Source: an uncultured Jannaschia sp.
Lineage (GTDB): Bacteria > Pseudomonadota > Alphaproteobacteria > Rhodobacterales > Rhodobacteraceae
Reading direction: 5' to 3'
Length of the DNA: 64,000 nt
Assembly (NCBI RefSeq): GCF_947503795.1
Contig: NZ_CANNEZ010000003.1
Span: 214,357-278,356, forward strand
Shown here piece after piece: positions 36,691-45,033 of the stretch. Numbering within the stretch: the stretch's first letter is position 1; each line of letters begins with the position of its first letter. Both the position numbers and the translations under genes were made by a program. Under the pieces are notes generated by a model. That model did no database searches, had not been told where the DNA came from, and saw only the letters and a list, made by a program, of their open reading frames with translations.

Positions 36691-37784
36691 GCGGCGTACT
36701 CCTCAAGGATGCGGTCGGTGTCCCGGCCGAGGGTCGGCGCGGGGTCGAGGCGGTCGGGCGTCCAATCCGCGCGGATGGGCAGGGTGGGCACGCGAACGGT
36801 TTCGTCCAGTTCGGGAACGGGCAGGTCGGCCCAGCCGGAGCTGGAGGCCATCTGCGGGTGTTCGAGACATTCCGCCAGCGTCAGGACCGGACCGGCGGGC
36901 ACGTCCGCCCCCGCAAGGATCGCGTCCCAGTCCGCGGCCGCGCGGGTGGCGAAGATCGCCGGCAGTTTCGCGGGGTCGTCGGTGCCCAGGGCGGCCTGCA
37001 TCCGCGCGACCTGCGCCGGGGTGTTCGCGGTCACGACGAGCTGTCCTTCGGCACAGTCGAACCGCCCCGACCACGGCGAATCGGAAAAGGCGCGGTTGCC
37101 GTCCAGCCCGCGCAGCGCACCGGTCGTCTGGTGGTTCACGGCGTAGGCCCCCATCAACCCGGTGATCGCGTCGAGCATCGAGACGTGGAGGCGCTGGGCC
37201 TCCGCGCGCTTCGCCCGACGCAGAAGTGCAGCGAGTATGGCGGAGACGAGCGCTTGTCCCGCGACGTAATCGACGATCGGAAGGCCGACGCGCAACGGAC
37301 CGGAGCCCGCGTCGCCCGTCATCGCCATCAGGCCGCTGACCCCTTGCAGGATGTGGTCATAGGCGGGCCGGTCGGCGAGCGGCCCGTCCTCGCCGAAGCC
37401 CGAAAGCCCCGCATGGACGATGCCGGGGTTCACGGCACGCACGGCCTCGAAGCCGAGGCCGAGGCGGTCGATCACGCCGGGCCGAAAGTTCTGGACCAGA
37501 ACGTCGGCCCGCGCGGCGATACGGAGCGCGGCGGCGCGGCCCTCCTCGGATTTCAGGTCGAGCGTGACGGATTCCTTGCCCGCGTTCTGGCTGAGGAAGC
37601 TCGCGCCCAGCCCGGACGCCCGCATCGCGTCGGTGCCGCCATGCCGCCGCACGAAATCGTCGCCATCGGGCCGCTCCACGCGGATGACGCGCGCCCCCAT
37701 CATCCGCAGCTGCCCGGTCGCGAAGGGCCCGGCGAGGACATGGCTGAAGTCGAGGATCGTGACACCGTCCAGCGGCGCCGTCAT
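36687..37784 (-). CDS. CaiB/BaiF family (family III) CoA transferase
   Basis: A 365-residue enzyme expected to move CoA between carboxylic acids. N-terminal block LDGVTILDFSHVLAGPFATGQLRMMGA, KESVTLDLKSEEGR, ADVLVQNFRPG and GLSGFGEDGP are diagnostic; the aspartate in GLPIVDYVAGQ is the catalytic Asp that forms the mixed anhydride. Start ATG at 37784 overlaps the alpha subunit stop (ATGA); an upstream extension has no family similarity. Its place between dehydratase subunits suggests that it activates the hydrated product or exchanges CoA with succinyl-CoA. Substrate unknown. Confidence 0.9.
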   Translation of the reverse strand: MTAPLDGVTILDFSHVLAGPFATGQLRMMGARVIRVERPDGDDFVRRHGGTDAMRASGLGASFLSQNAGKESVTLDLKSEEGRAAALRIAARADVLVQNFRPGVIDRLGLGFEAVRAVNPGIVHAGLSGFGEDGPLADRPAYDHILQGVSGLMAMTGDAGSGPLRVGLPIVDYVAGQALVSAILAALLRRAKRAEAQRLHVSMLDAITGLMGAYAVNHQTTGALRGLDGNRAFSDSPWSGRFDCAEGQLVVTANTPAQVARMQAALGTDDPAKLPAIFATRAAADWDAILAGADVPAGPVLTLAECLEHPQMASSSGWADLPVPELDETVRVPTLPIRADWTPDRLDPAPTLGRDTDRILEEYAA

Positions 37785-38752
37785 TCCGCCGCCTCCAGCG
37801 CGGGCATTTGCCATTCGACGGTCTCGCGCCGCTGGTAGTCGGTGAACCAGTCGGGATCCGTGCGATGCTCGACGCGACCATCGGCATGGATGCGCGCGAC
37901 GGCGCGGCGCGACGACAGGCAGAAGGCGTGGACCGACATTTGCATCCCGCCGGTGTGGCAATACCCGACCTCGATATGGGCATCGATCACCATGGACTTC
38001 CCGACGAATCCCATCGCGCCCATTCCGATCGAATTGCCCAGCTCCTTCAGCTCCAGCTCCAGCTCGGCGATCTTCGGGTCACTGTTGCGGTCGCCCACGG
38101 TGCGAAGGCACGCGGCGCGCTTGCCCAGCACCATGCAGGTGTCCTTGCAGCCGCCCAGCCCGATCCCGATGATCGCGGGCTGACAGGCGAGGCCGCGCTT
38201 GCCGAACGCCACGAGACTGTCGAGGTAGAACCGCTTGATCCCCTGAATGCCGTCCGACGGGAACAGCATCCGGTAATCCGTTCCGAAAAGCCCGCCCTTG
38301 TGCACGGTGATGAGGTCGATCCAGCCACCCTCGCCGGGGCGATGCGGCTCGTAGCCGTACTCGATCTCGGGGGCGCCGATGCCGACGTTGTTGTCGTGGT
38401 CCGTGCGCCAGAGCGGGTGCACCCGGTTCGGCCGCAGCGGCACGCCATTGGTCGCATTCGCGGTGGCCCGCCGCAACGCCGCCTCCAGCGCGATCGGCCC
38501 GCCCTCGACCGTCGTGTCGTTGGCCATCTTCACGTACCAGCGCGGCGTGCCGGTGTCGCCGCACATGGCGCGGCGGTCTTCCTTGGCGGCTTCGTAATTC
38601 TCCAGCATCGCCTTCAGCACGAAGGACGACAGGTCCCCCTCCTCGTCGGCCGCCGCGGCCTGAAGCCCCGTCAGGTAGTCGTCGGGGATCTCGATCGCGG
38701 CCTTGTCCATCAGCGTCTCGGCGGTGCGCTGGATCAGGTCGATGGGGATCAT
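37781..38752 (-). CDS. Class I fumarase/tartrate dehydratase-type, alpha subunit
   Basis: The 323-residue large subunit of the oxygen-sensitive [4Fe-4S] hydro-lyase. Three cysteines in family positions likely bind the cluster: MCGDTGT (about 64), GLGGCKDTC (about 205) and VGYCHTGG (about 272). PLRPNRVHPLWRTDHDNNVG and GSIGMGAMGF-type block ELGNSIGMGAMGFVG are typical of FumA-N/TtdA. It starts right after the DAO-like gene (3 bp gap), in an operon with an SDH-like complex. It may convert fumarate, or a methyl analogue such as mesaconate. Confidence 0.87.
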   Translation of the reverse strand: MIPIDLIQRTAETLMDKAAIEIPDDYLTGLQAAAADEEGDLSSFVLKAMLENYEAAKEDRRAMCGDTGTPRWYVKMANDTTVEGGPIALEAALRRATANATNGVPLRPNRVHPLWRTDHDNNVGIGAPEIEYGYEPHRPGEGGWIDLITVHKGGLFGTDYRMLFPSDGIQGIKRFYLDSLVAFGKRGLACQPAIIGIGLGGCKDTCMVLGKRAACLRTVGDRNSDPKIAELELELKELGNSIGMGAMGFVGKSMVIDAHIEVGYCHTGGMQMSVHAFCLSSRRAVARIHADGRVEHRTDPDWFTDYQRRETVEWQMPALEAAE

Positions 38753-38755
38753 GGC

Positions 38756-39802
38756 TCAGGCTCCTTGCAGGGCGCGATCGGGGCGCAGGTGGGCGATGTC
38801 ATGGGGCATGTCGCGCCCGATCAGCGGGGCGGCGATGCAGGCGGCGACGATGGGGGCGAGGGTCAGGCCGGAATGGGTGACCGCGACCGACAGGTCGTCG
38901 CGGCCCGGCCACCGCCCCAGAAGCGGCAGGCCGTCGGCGGGGATCGGTCGGGTGCGGGCGATGCGCTCGGCCACGCGCAGGTCGGTTTGGCCGAACAGTT
39001 TCGAGATATGGGCCGTGGCCTCGGCGGCGATCATGTCGTCGGCATCACCGGTCCCGGTGGCCGAGCTGGATGCGATCAGAAACGCCCCGTCGTCGCGCTG
39101 CCAGAAGTCGTAGGACGGCGTCGCGAAGACCGCGTCCGAGACGGGGCGACCGGGGGTCGTGCGGATCAGGAGGCCGGGCTTGCCCGCGACCCGGAGATCG
39201 AGCCCCGCCGTTGCCAGAAGGGCCGACGCGCCCTCGCCTGCCGCCATGACGATATGGTCGGCGTCAAGCGTCGTTCCGTCGTCAAGACGAAGGGCGCCTG
39301 GTCCGAGGGCGGCGGCCTGGCCGCGCAGATGCATGGCACCCGCCGCTTCGGCGCGTGTGCGCAGCCAAGGCAGGATCAGCGCCGGATCGGCACAGCCCTC
39401 GTCGGAGACGAAGAGACCGGTCTCGGGCGGATGGCGCAGGCCCGGCGCCACGGCGGCGATACCCGCCCGGTCCAGCCGGGCGACGGGGCAACCGAGCGCG
39501 CCCAGTCGGGCCGCCATCGTGTCACTCGCGTCCGACCCCCAGAAAAGCGATCCGCCGAAGCGCACCGGCGCCCCTGCCTCGGCCCAGTCGCGCCACCCGG
39601 CCAGGGCCGCACGGCGCAATCGCACATAGCCCGGATCGGTGGCGGTCGAGGCGTTGAGCCATGCGAGCGATCCGACCGAGGCGGTTCGCGCGTCCCCCTC
39701 GGGTGCCACGACACGGACCGTCCGTCCCGCACGCGCCAGCTCGCCCGCGATGGCCCATCCGAGGACGCCGCCGCCCACGACGAGGATCGCGCCGCCGGTC
39801 AT
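38756..39802 (-). CDS. FAD-dependent D-amino-acid oxidase-like dehydrogenase
   Basis: A 348-residue flavoenzyme of the DAO superfamily. The dinucleotide fold is ILVVGGGVLGWAIAGELARAG at 6-26; CADPALILPWLRTRAEAAGA and the C-terminal RPIPADGLPLLGRWPG-SVAVTHSGLTLAP are the DAO/DadA/HypO signature that binds substrate and flavin. It begins inside the stop of the SDH-like flavoprotein (ATGA). A role in oxidising an amino acid (glycine, a D-amino acid, an N-methyl or branched amino acid) feeding the following dehydratase is possible, but not shown. Confidence 0.85.
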   Translation of the reverse strand: MTGGAILVVGGGVLGWAIAGELARAGRTVRVVAPEGDARTASVGSLAWLNASTATDPGYVRLRRAALAGWRDWAEAGAPVRFGGSLFWGSDASDTMAARLGALGCPVARLDRAGIAAVAPGLRHPPETGLFVSDEGCADPALILPWLRTRAEAAGAMHLRGQAAALGPGALRLDDGTTLDADHIVMAAGEGASALLATAGLDLRVAGKPGLLIRTTPGRPVSDAVFATPSYDFWQRDDGAFLIASSSATGTGDADDMIAAEATAHISKLFGQTDLRVAERIARTRPIPADGLPLLGRWPGRDDLSVAVTHSGLTLAPIVAACIAAPLIGRDMPHDIAHLRPDRALQGA

Positions 39803-41553
39803 TCCGCCGCCGCGACCAGCGTGGCCGGTTCGCCATCGGGAAGGATTGTCTCGCCCGGCCGCACGATGGTGAACTGTACCGGCTCGCGCGTCACGTCGAC
39901 GGCATCGCCCGCCTTCCGAGCGACTGTGAAGTAGCTCTCGTCCAGGTCGCCCGCCTCGGGGAAATCCTCTCGGAAATGGGCACCGCGCGAATTCTCGCGG
40001 GCCAGACCCGCGCGCGCGATCACGTCCGAGATCTCGGTCAGCGACGCCATGTTCAGCCAGTCGTGCCATGTCAGGTTGAAGGCGAGGTTCGCGCCGTCCA
40101 CACCCGTCTCCGCCAGCTCGGCGCGCAGCTCGGCCACCCGGTCGATGCCGCGCCGCATTCCACCGGCGGTGCGCATGACGCCGACCTCCTCCCACATCGC
40201 CTCCTGCAATGCGTGGCGCAGGCTCTGGATATGACCGGGCCGCTGTCCGAGCGGCACCATCGCGCGCGCGATCTCGGCGTCGAGCATCGCGGGGTCCGGA
40301 TCGCGCAGCGACATCGCCGCCACATCGCGCCCCATCACGTCGCCCGCCACCCCGCCATAAACGGTGGAGTTGGCGACACCGTTGCCGCCCAGCCGGTTCG
40401 ATCCGTGGGCGCCGCCGGAATCTTCGCCCGCGACATAGAGACCTTGAAGCGCGGTGCGCGTGTCGGCATCCACGACGACGCCACCCATGAAGTAATGCGC
40501 GGTCGGCACCACCTCCACGAGGCCGCTGGCGAGGTCGAACCCGCTATCGGCGCAGCGCTTGACCATGCCCGCGAACTTCGCGCGCACGTTGTCCGGCCCG
40601 AGATGCGCCATCGAGATGAAGACGCCGACCTGCTCGGGGTCGTTGGCCTTGCGCATCTCGGCATAGATGCCCCGGCTGACGACGTCGCGCGTCGCGCGTT
40701 CGCCCTTGCGATCGTAGTCATACATGAAGCGCTGGCCCGAATGACTGATGAGCTGGCCGCCCGCGCCGCGCAGCCCCTCTTCCAGCACGGTGCCCGTCAT
40801 CTTGGTGTGATCGCCCGCCAGCAGGCCCGTGGGATGGAACTGCACCATCTCCATGTCGCGCAGGGGCAGCCCCGCGCGCAGCGCCATCGCCAGCCCGTCC
40901 ATCGTCTTGTCGCCCGAAGGCGTGTGGTACTTGTACATGGTCGGGCCGCCGCCGGTGCCCATCATCACGCATTTCGCCCGCACCAGCCGAAAGCGCCCGG
41001 TGCGCATGTCGATCATCAAGACGCCGGCCAGCGTTGATCCATCCGCCGTTGGAATCAGGCCGATGGCGCGATGCTCCTGCAGCTTCTCGATGGGCCGCGA
41101 CAGCACCTGTTCCATCAGCCGGTTGATGATCTCGATGCCGGTCAGGTCGCCCTTGTGGACGGTGCGGTCGGCGGTCTGGCCCGCGAAGGCCTTGTGATGA
41201 AGCGAACCGTCGCCGTTCCGGTCGAAGAAGCACCCGACCTCGTTCTCCAGCTCACGAACCCGGACGACCGCCTGTTCGCAGAGCTTCCAAGCCATGTCCT
41301 GATCGGGCAGCCATTTGCCGCCTTCGATCGTATCCATGAAATGCCGCTCGACGCTGTCTCCCGGCCCGAGCGCCACGTTGTAGCCGCCCTGCACCATCCG
41401 TGTGCAGCCGCATTTTCCGATCAGGCCCTTCACGGCCATGGTGATCTTCGTGCCCGGCGGCGCGCTCTGCTGGGCGTGGAGCGCGGCGAACATGCCCGCG
41501 CCGCCCGAGCCGAGGATGAGGATATCGGTGTCGTGTCGATCGATCTCGGGCAT
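39799..41553 (-). CDS. Succinate dehydrogenase/fumarate reductase-like flavoprotein (covalent-FAD histidine missing)
   Basis: A 584-residue flavoprotein. FAD loop DILILGSGGAGMFAALHA at 10-27. In SdhA/FrdA the histidine that binds FAD covalently lies in SHTxxxQGG; here this reads CGCTRMVQGG (48-57), with Cys50 in the histidine position, so FAD is probably non-covalent. Dicarboxylate-binding elements remain: QFHPTGLLAG, DVVSRGIYAEMR (the catalytic arginine), HYFMGGV and SNRLGGNGVANS. The usual active-site Thr-Glu of SdhA is altered (VLEEGLRG). This differs from the main Rhodobacterales SdhA and suggests another substrate or a reductase role. Fourth gene of an eight-gene operon. Confidence 0.88.
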   Translation of the reverse strand: MPEIDRHDTDILILGSGGAGMFAALHAQQSAPPGTKITMAVKGLIGKCGCTRMVQGGYNVALGPGDSVERHFMDTIEGGKWLPDQDMAWKLCEQAVVRVRELENEVGCFFDRNGDGSLHHKAFAGQTADRTVHKGDLTGIEIINRLMEQVLSRPIEKLQEHRAIGLIPTADGSTLAGVLMIDMRTGRFRLVRAKCVMMGTGGGPTMYKYHTPSGDKTMDGLAMALRAGLPLRDMEMVQFHPTGLLAGDHTKMTGTVLEEGLRGAGGQLISHSGQRFMYDYDRKGERATRDVVSRGIYAEMRKANDPEQVGVFISMAHLGPDNVRAKFAGMVKRCADSGFDLASGLVEVVPTAHYFMGGVVVDADTRTALQGLYVAGEDSGGAHGSNRLGGNGVANSTVYGGVAGDVMGRDVAAMSLRDPDPAMLDAEIARAMVPLGQRPGHIQSLRHALQEAMWEEVGVMRTAGGMRRGIDRVAELRAELAETGVDGANLAFNLTWHDWLNMASLTEISDVIARAGLARENSRGAHFREDFPEAGDLDESYFTVARKAGDAVDVTREPVQFTIVRPGETILPDGEPATLVAAAE

Positions 41554-41556
41554 GGG

Positions 41557-41892
41557 TCAGATCGCCTGCATCAGGAAGGTGGTCGAGACCAGGAACGAGA
41601 GCGCCGTCGCCCCCGCGGCCAGCGTCTTCTGTCGCGGGGTCCAGGGCAGCCATTCGAGCGCCAGCAGCCGCAATCCGCCGAACATGTGGACCGCAAGCCC
41701 GAAGACCAGCGCGAACTCGGCCAGCTTGACTGCCGGATTGTCGGTCAGGGCGAGGAACCCGTCCAGCCGTTCGGGCGCGGTTAGGGCCTGCGCCAGCACA
41801 AGGAAGTGGACGGGCAGGAACAGCGCCAGCGCCAGCCCCGAGACGCGATGCACGAGATAGGCCCACCACAGCGGATGATTACGATACCTCAT
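41557..41892 (-). CDS. SDH-like membrane anchor subunit (SdhC-type)
   Basis: A 111-residue membrane protein with three hydrophobic segments. It carries the quinone/heme-b anchor motif VHRVSGLALALFLPVHFLVL (HRxSG, with a histidine two turns later), then LVFGLAVHMFGGLRLL, whose histidine is a heme ligand candidate. Together with the next gene it would anchor the complex and pass electrons to quinone. Its start overlaps the other anchor gene by ATGA and it lies 3 bp before the flavoprotein gene. Confidence 0.82.
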   Translation of the reverse strand: MRYRNHPLWWAYLVHRVSGLALALFLPVHFLVLAQALTAPERLDGFLALTDNPAVKLAEFALVFGLAVHMFGGLRLLALEWLPWTPRQKTLAAGATALSFLVSTTFLMQAI

Positions 41893-42221
41893 GGCCAGGT
41901 CACCGCGATCACGGACCAGCCACCGAGGGCAAGAAGGATCGCGCCCGCGCCCCACATCAGTGCCTCGAGCCGGGCGCCGGACCACCCCGCCAGCTCATGT
42001 GTGATCACACGAAGGCCGATGGCCGCGTGGATCGAGATGGCGAGGACGAACCCACCGTAAAACAGGAACCACGCGACGGAGCCCTGTGTCCGCCCGAGGA
42101 TCTCCGCCGCGGTTACGCCGCCCCGGATCGCGTAGATCATCACCCCGAGATGGACGAGCACGAAGGGCGCCATCAAAAGCGCCGTCACCCGCTGCGCGAT
42201 ATAGAGCCTAACGTTGAGCAT
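41889..42221 (-). CDS. SDH-like membrane anchor subunit (SdhD/SdhC-type)
   Basis: A 110-residue three-helix membrane protein: QRVTALLMAPFVLVHLGVMIYAIRGG (helix 1 with histidine), FLFYGGFVLAISIHAAIGLRVITHE (helix 2 with histidine), and LLALGGWSVIAVTWP (helix 3). Both anchors look similar to each other and to SdhC, as in type A/B complexes with two heme-binding subunits. The frame overlaps the iron-sulfur gene by 14 bp. Confidence 0.8.
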   Translation of the reverse strand: MLNVRLYIAQRVTALLMAPFVLVHLGVMIYAIRGGVTAAEILGRTQGSVAWFLFYGGFVLAISIHAAIGLRVITHELAGWSGARLEALMWGAGAILLALGGWSVIAVTWP

Positions 42222-42984
42222 TTCGTCCTTTTAACGCGCGTCTCATCGTCTCCCGCTTGAGCCCCGCGATGGCCTTCATCGGGTTCAGGTCGTTCGGGCA
42301 ATGCACCGCGCAGGACCCTTGGCTGTGGCAGTTGTGGCAGCCGCCCGCGCCCGACACCGCGTCGAGGATCGCGTCTCCGCCTGCGTCCTTGGCGTCGTTC
42401 CAGAGCGTCCACGCCCTCTGCAGCGCCGCAGGCCCCAGGTAATCCGCATTGCCCGCAACCGTGTCGCAGGCCGCGTAGCAGATCGAGCAGTTTATGCATT
42501 CGATCCCGGTATTCGCCTCGACCCGCGCAGCACTGGCCGGGTCGATGGGGACGATATCGTCGTCGCGGCTGCGGCTGGGGTGATGGACGGCTTCGGCGGC
42601 GACCCATTTGTCGAAGAACGGATCCATATCGGTCGCGAGGTCCTTCAACACCGGTAGGTTCCGCAGCGGCCCGATCTCGACCGCGCCGTCGCCCGAAACC
42701 TTGTCGATATGGGTCCGGCAGGTCCAGCGCGGCACCCCGTTCACCATCATGGCACAGGATCCGCACATCCCCACGCGACAGGCATAGCGGTAGGTCAGCG
42801 TCGGATCGGCGTTTTGCTGCACCCAGGCCACGACATCGAGCACGGTCTGGTTGGCGCGCGCGGGCACGGCATGAGCCTCGTAGCCGCCGCCCGTGGGGCC
42901 ACCCCGCCAGATGCGCACGTCGAGCGTCGCATCGCCCTCGTCGATGGTGTCGCGCACGCTGCCCTCCCACGCCGTGCCCGACAA
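42208..42984 (-). CDS. SDH/fumarate reductase-like iron-sulfur subunit
   Basis: A 258-residue electron-transfer subunit. The [2Fe-2S] cluster site is CRVGMCGSCAMMVNGVPRWTC (about 69-89, split here for length: CRVGMCGSC then C20 later), the [4Fe-4S] site is CINCSICYAAC, and the [3Fe-4S] site is CHSQGSCAVHCPNDLNP (C-x5-C-x3-CP). All cysteines are present, so the chain to quinone is intact. It is the first gene of the operon; its order B-D-C-A is reversed from the usual sdhCDAB. An upstream 60-bp gap probably holds the promoter. Confidence 0.88.
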   Translation of the reverse strand: MSGTAWEGSVRDTIDEGDATLDVRIWRGGPTGGGYEAHAVPARANQTVLDVVAWVQQNADPTLTYRYACRVGMCGSCAMMVNGVPRWTCRTHIDKVSGDGAVEIGPLRNLPVLKDLATDMDPFFDKWVAAEAVHHPSRSRDDDIVPIDPASAARVEANTGIECINCSICYAACDTVAGNADYLGPAALQRAWTLWNDAKDAGGDAILDAVSGAGGCHNCHSQGSCAVHCPNDLNPMKAIAGLKRETMRRALKGRNAQR

Positions 42985-43032
42985 CCTAGAGACGCGTTCA
43001 CCTAACCGGAAGCCACAAATCCTGACGTGACC

Positions 43033-43049
43033 CGTAAGGCTGCCTTACG
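43033..43049. repeat. Hairpin at the 3' end of the amidohydrolase gene
   Basis: CGTAAGG (43033-43039) and CCTTACG (43043-43049) form a 7-bp stem over 3 bases, overlapping the stop codon. It has no T run. It may limit read-through into the SDH-like operon, transcribed in the same direction. Confidence 0.45.
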
Positions 43050-44223
43050 AAACGGGAAGACGCTGTTCCGTCAACTCGACCCAGTAGGAGCAGCCGATCG
43101 GGATGATCTCGTCGTTGAAATCGTATTCCGGATGATGGAGCCCCGCCGAGGGACCGTTGCCGATCTGGATATAGGCCCCGGGGCAGGCGCGCAGCATGTA
43201 GGCGAAATCCTCGCCGCCGGTGGTGCGCGGCGCCTCCATGTTCACGGCGCCCGCGACGGCGCGCGCCGCGTTCCCCGCGTGGTCCGTCTCGGGCGCATGG
43301 TTCTCCATCACGGGATAGGGCTCCTCCTCGAAATGGAAGGCGGCGGTGGCGCCATAGGCCGCGGCGGTCGAATCGATCACGCGGCGCAAATCGGCGAGCG
43401 CCTTCTCGCGGGTCGCCTCGTCGAAGCTGCGGATCGTGCCGCGCAGCGTGGCGGCGTCGGGAATGACGTTGAACGCCTCGCTGTCGGTGCGGAACGCCGT
43501 GACCGAGATCACCAGCGGCTGCTGCGGGTCGGTGTTGCGGCTGACGACCGATTGCACCGCCAGCACGATGGCCGAGGCGGCGAGGGTCGTGTCGACGGTG
43601 TTGTTGGGCCGGGCCGCGTGGCCGCCCTTGCCGCGCACGTCGATCCGGAAGCTGTCGACCGCGGCATAGAAGGGACCGGGCCGGATCGCGAACTGACCCA
43701 CGGGCACCAGCGGCGAATTGTGCATGCCGTAGATCTCGGTGATGCCGAACCGCTCGATCAGGCCGTCCCGCACCATCGCCTCGGCCCCGGCGCCGCCCTC
43801 CTCGGCGGGCTGGAAGATCAGCGCCACGGTCCCGTCGAAGGCCCTCGTCTCGGCCAGGTGCTTCGCCGCACCCAGCAGCATGGTCGTATGGCCGTCATGG
43901 CCGCAGGCATGCATCTTCCCGGGAATGGTGCTGGCATGGGCGGCCCCCGTCGCCTCGGCGATGGGGAGCGCATCCATATCGGCGCGCAGTCCGATGACAC
44001 GGCCCGGATCTTCGGCCGATCGTCCGCGCCCGTGGATCAGCGCGACGACCCCCGTGCGACCGATCCCCTCGTGGATCGCATCGACCCCGGCGGCGCGCAG
44101 CCCCTCGACCACGCGCCCGGCCGTGCGTTCGACATCGTATTGCAGCTCGGGATGCATGTGCAGGTCGTGCCGGAACGCGGTGAGTTCGGGCAGGAGATCG
44201 GCGAATCGGTTTCGGACGGGCAT
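43045..44223 (-). CDS. M20 family amidohydrolase (hippurate hydrolase/N-acyl amino acid type)
   Basis: A 392-residue zinc or manganese dependent peptidase-family hydrolase that removes acyl groups from amino acids. Metal site: LRADMDALPI, HACGHDGHTTMLLGAAKHL and FQPAEEGGAGAEAMVRDGL; the dimerisation domain holds GKGGHAARPNNTVD. The start is ATG 44223; a longer frame upstream runs antisense through the tungstate transporter and is rejected. It lies 60 bp upstream of the SDH-like operon on the same strand, so partial read-through is possible, but the hairpin argues for its own unit. Confidence 0.9.
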   Translation of the reverse strand: MPVRNRFADLLPELTAFRHDLHMHPELQYDVERTAGRVVEGLRAAGVDAIHEGIGRTGVVALIHGRGRSAEDPGRVIGLRADMDALPIAEATGAAHASTIPGKMHACGHDGHTTMLLGAAKHLAETRAFDGTVALIFQPAEEGGAGAEAMVRDGLIERFGITEIYGMHNSPLVPVGQFAIRPGPFYAAVDSFRIDVRGKGGHAARPNNTVDTTLAASAIVLAVQSVVSRNTDPQQPLVISVTAFRTDSEAFNVIPDAATLRGTIRSFDEATREKALADLRRVIDSTAAAYGATAAFHFEEEPYPVMENHAPETDHAGNAARAVAGAVNMEAPRTTGGEDFAYMLRACPGAYIQIGNGPSAGLHHPEYDFNDEIIPIGCSYWVELTEQRLPVS

Positions 44224-44328
44224 GGGACACCTTTGGTCGGGACAGCGCCGAGCGTGCCGTGACGCCGCGCGGAAGGGAAGGGTCGGGAACGGGCTTGCCC
44301 CCGCGCGGCCCGGCGGCGCAACTGCGGC

Positions 44329-45033
44329 ATGGACGATCTGACCGCCGGATTGCTTCGGGCCGTGCAGCTGGTGCTGACGCTGGATCCGGAACTGATCGAG
44401 ATCACGCTGCGCTCGCTGCAGGTGACGCTGACCGCGCTCGCCATCGGATGCGTGATCGCGATGCCGCTGGGCGCGTGGCTGGCGGTGCGGCGGTTCCGCG
44501 CGCGGCGCCTGGTGATCGCGGTGATGAACGCGCTGATCGGGTTGCCGCCCGTGGTCGTCGGCCTCGTGGTGTACCTGATGCTGTCGCGGTCGGGGCCGTT
44601 CGGGGTGCTCGACCTGCTGTTTACGCCGACGGCCATGATTATCGCGCAGGTCGTCATCATCACGCCGCTGGTCGCCAGCATCGCGCATCAGGCGATGCGC
44701 GATCTCTGGGCCGATTACCACGACCTCCTGATCTCGCTTAACGCGACGCGGGCGCAGCGGGTCGGGGCGATCCTGCGTGACGGACGCCGCGCGCTGCTGA
44801 CGGCGGCGCTGGCGGGCTTCGGGCGGGCCATCGGCGAGGTCGGGGCGATCATGATCGTCGGCGGCAATATCGACGGGATGACCCGCGTTCTGACGACGGC
44901 GATCGCGCTCGAGACCGGGCGCGGCGATTTCGCCTTGGCGCTGGCGCTGGGGATTGTCCTGATCGTGCTGTCGCTGGCGGTCTCGGGGCTGAGCCATTGG
45001 GCGCTCCGGACCGAAGCGCGGGGCCGGTGGTGA
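44329..45033 (+). CDS. tupB: Tungstate ABC transporter permease (TupB-like)
   Basis: A 234-residue membrane subunit with about five helices and the inner EAA-like loop GRRALLTAALAGFGRAIGEVGAIMIVGGNI. N-terminal segment ITLRSLQVTLTALAIG and PLVASIAHQAMRDL are typical of TupB/ModB-like permeases. Its start has no strong ribosome site. The ABC ATPase follows with GTGA overlap and the binding protein comes third, so the order is tupB-tupC-tupA. Tungstate is inferred from the binding protein; molybdate cannot be fully excluded. Confidence 0.82.
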   Translation: MDDLTAGLLRAVQLVLTLDPELIEITLRSLQVTLTALAIGCVIAMPLGAWLAVRRFRARRLVIAVMNALIGLPPVVVGLVVYLMLSRSGPFGVLDLLFTPTAMIIAQVVIITPLVASIAHQAMRDLWADYHDLLISLNATRAQRVGAILRDGRRALLTAALAGFGRAIGEVGAIMIVGGNIDGMTRVLTTAIALETGRGDFALALALGIVLIVLSLAVSGLSHWALRTEARGRW

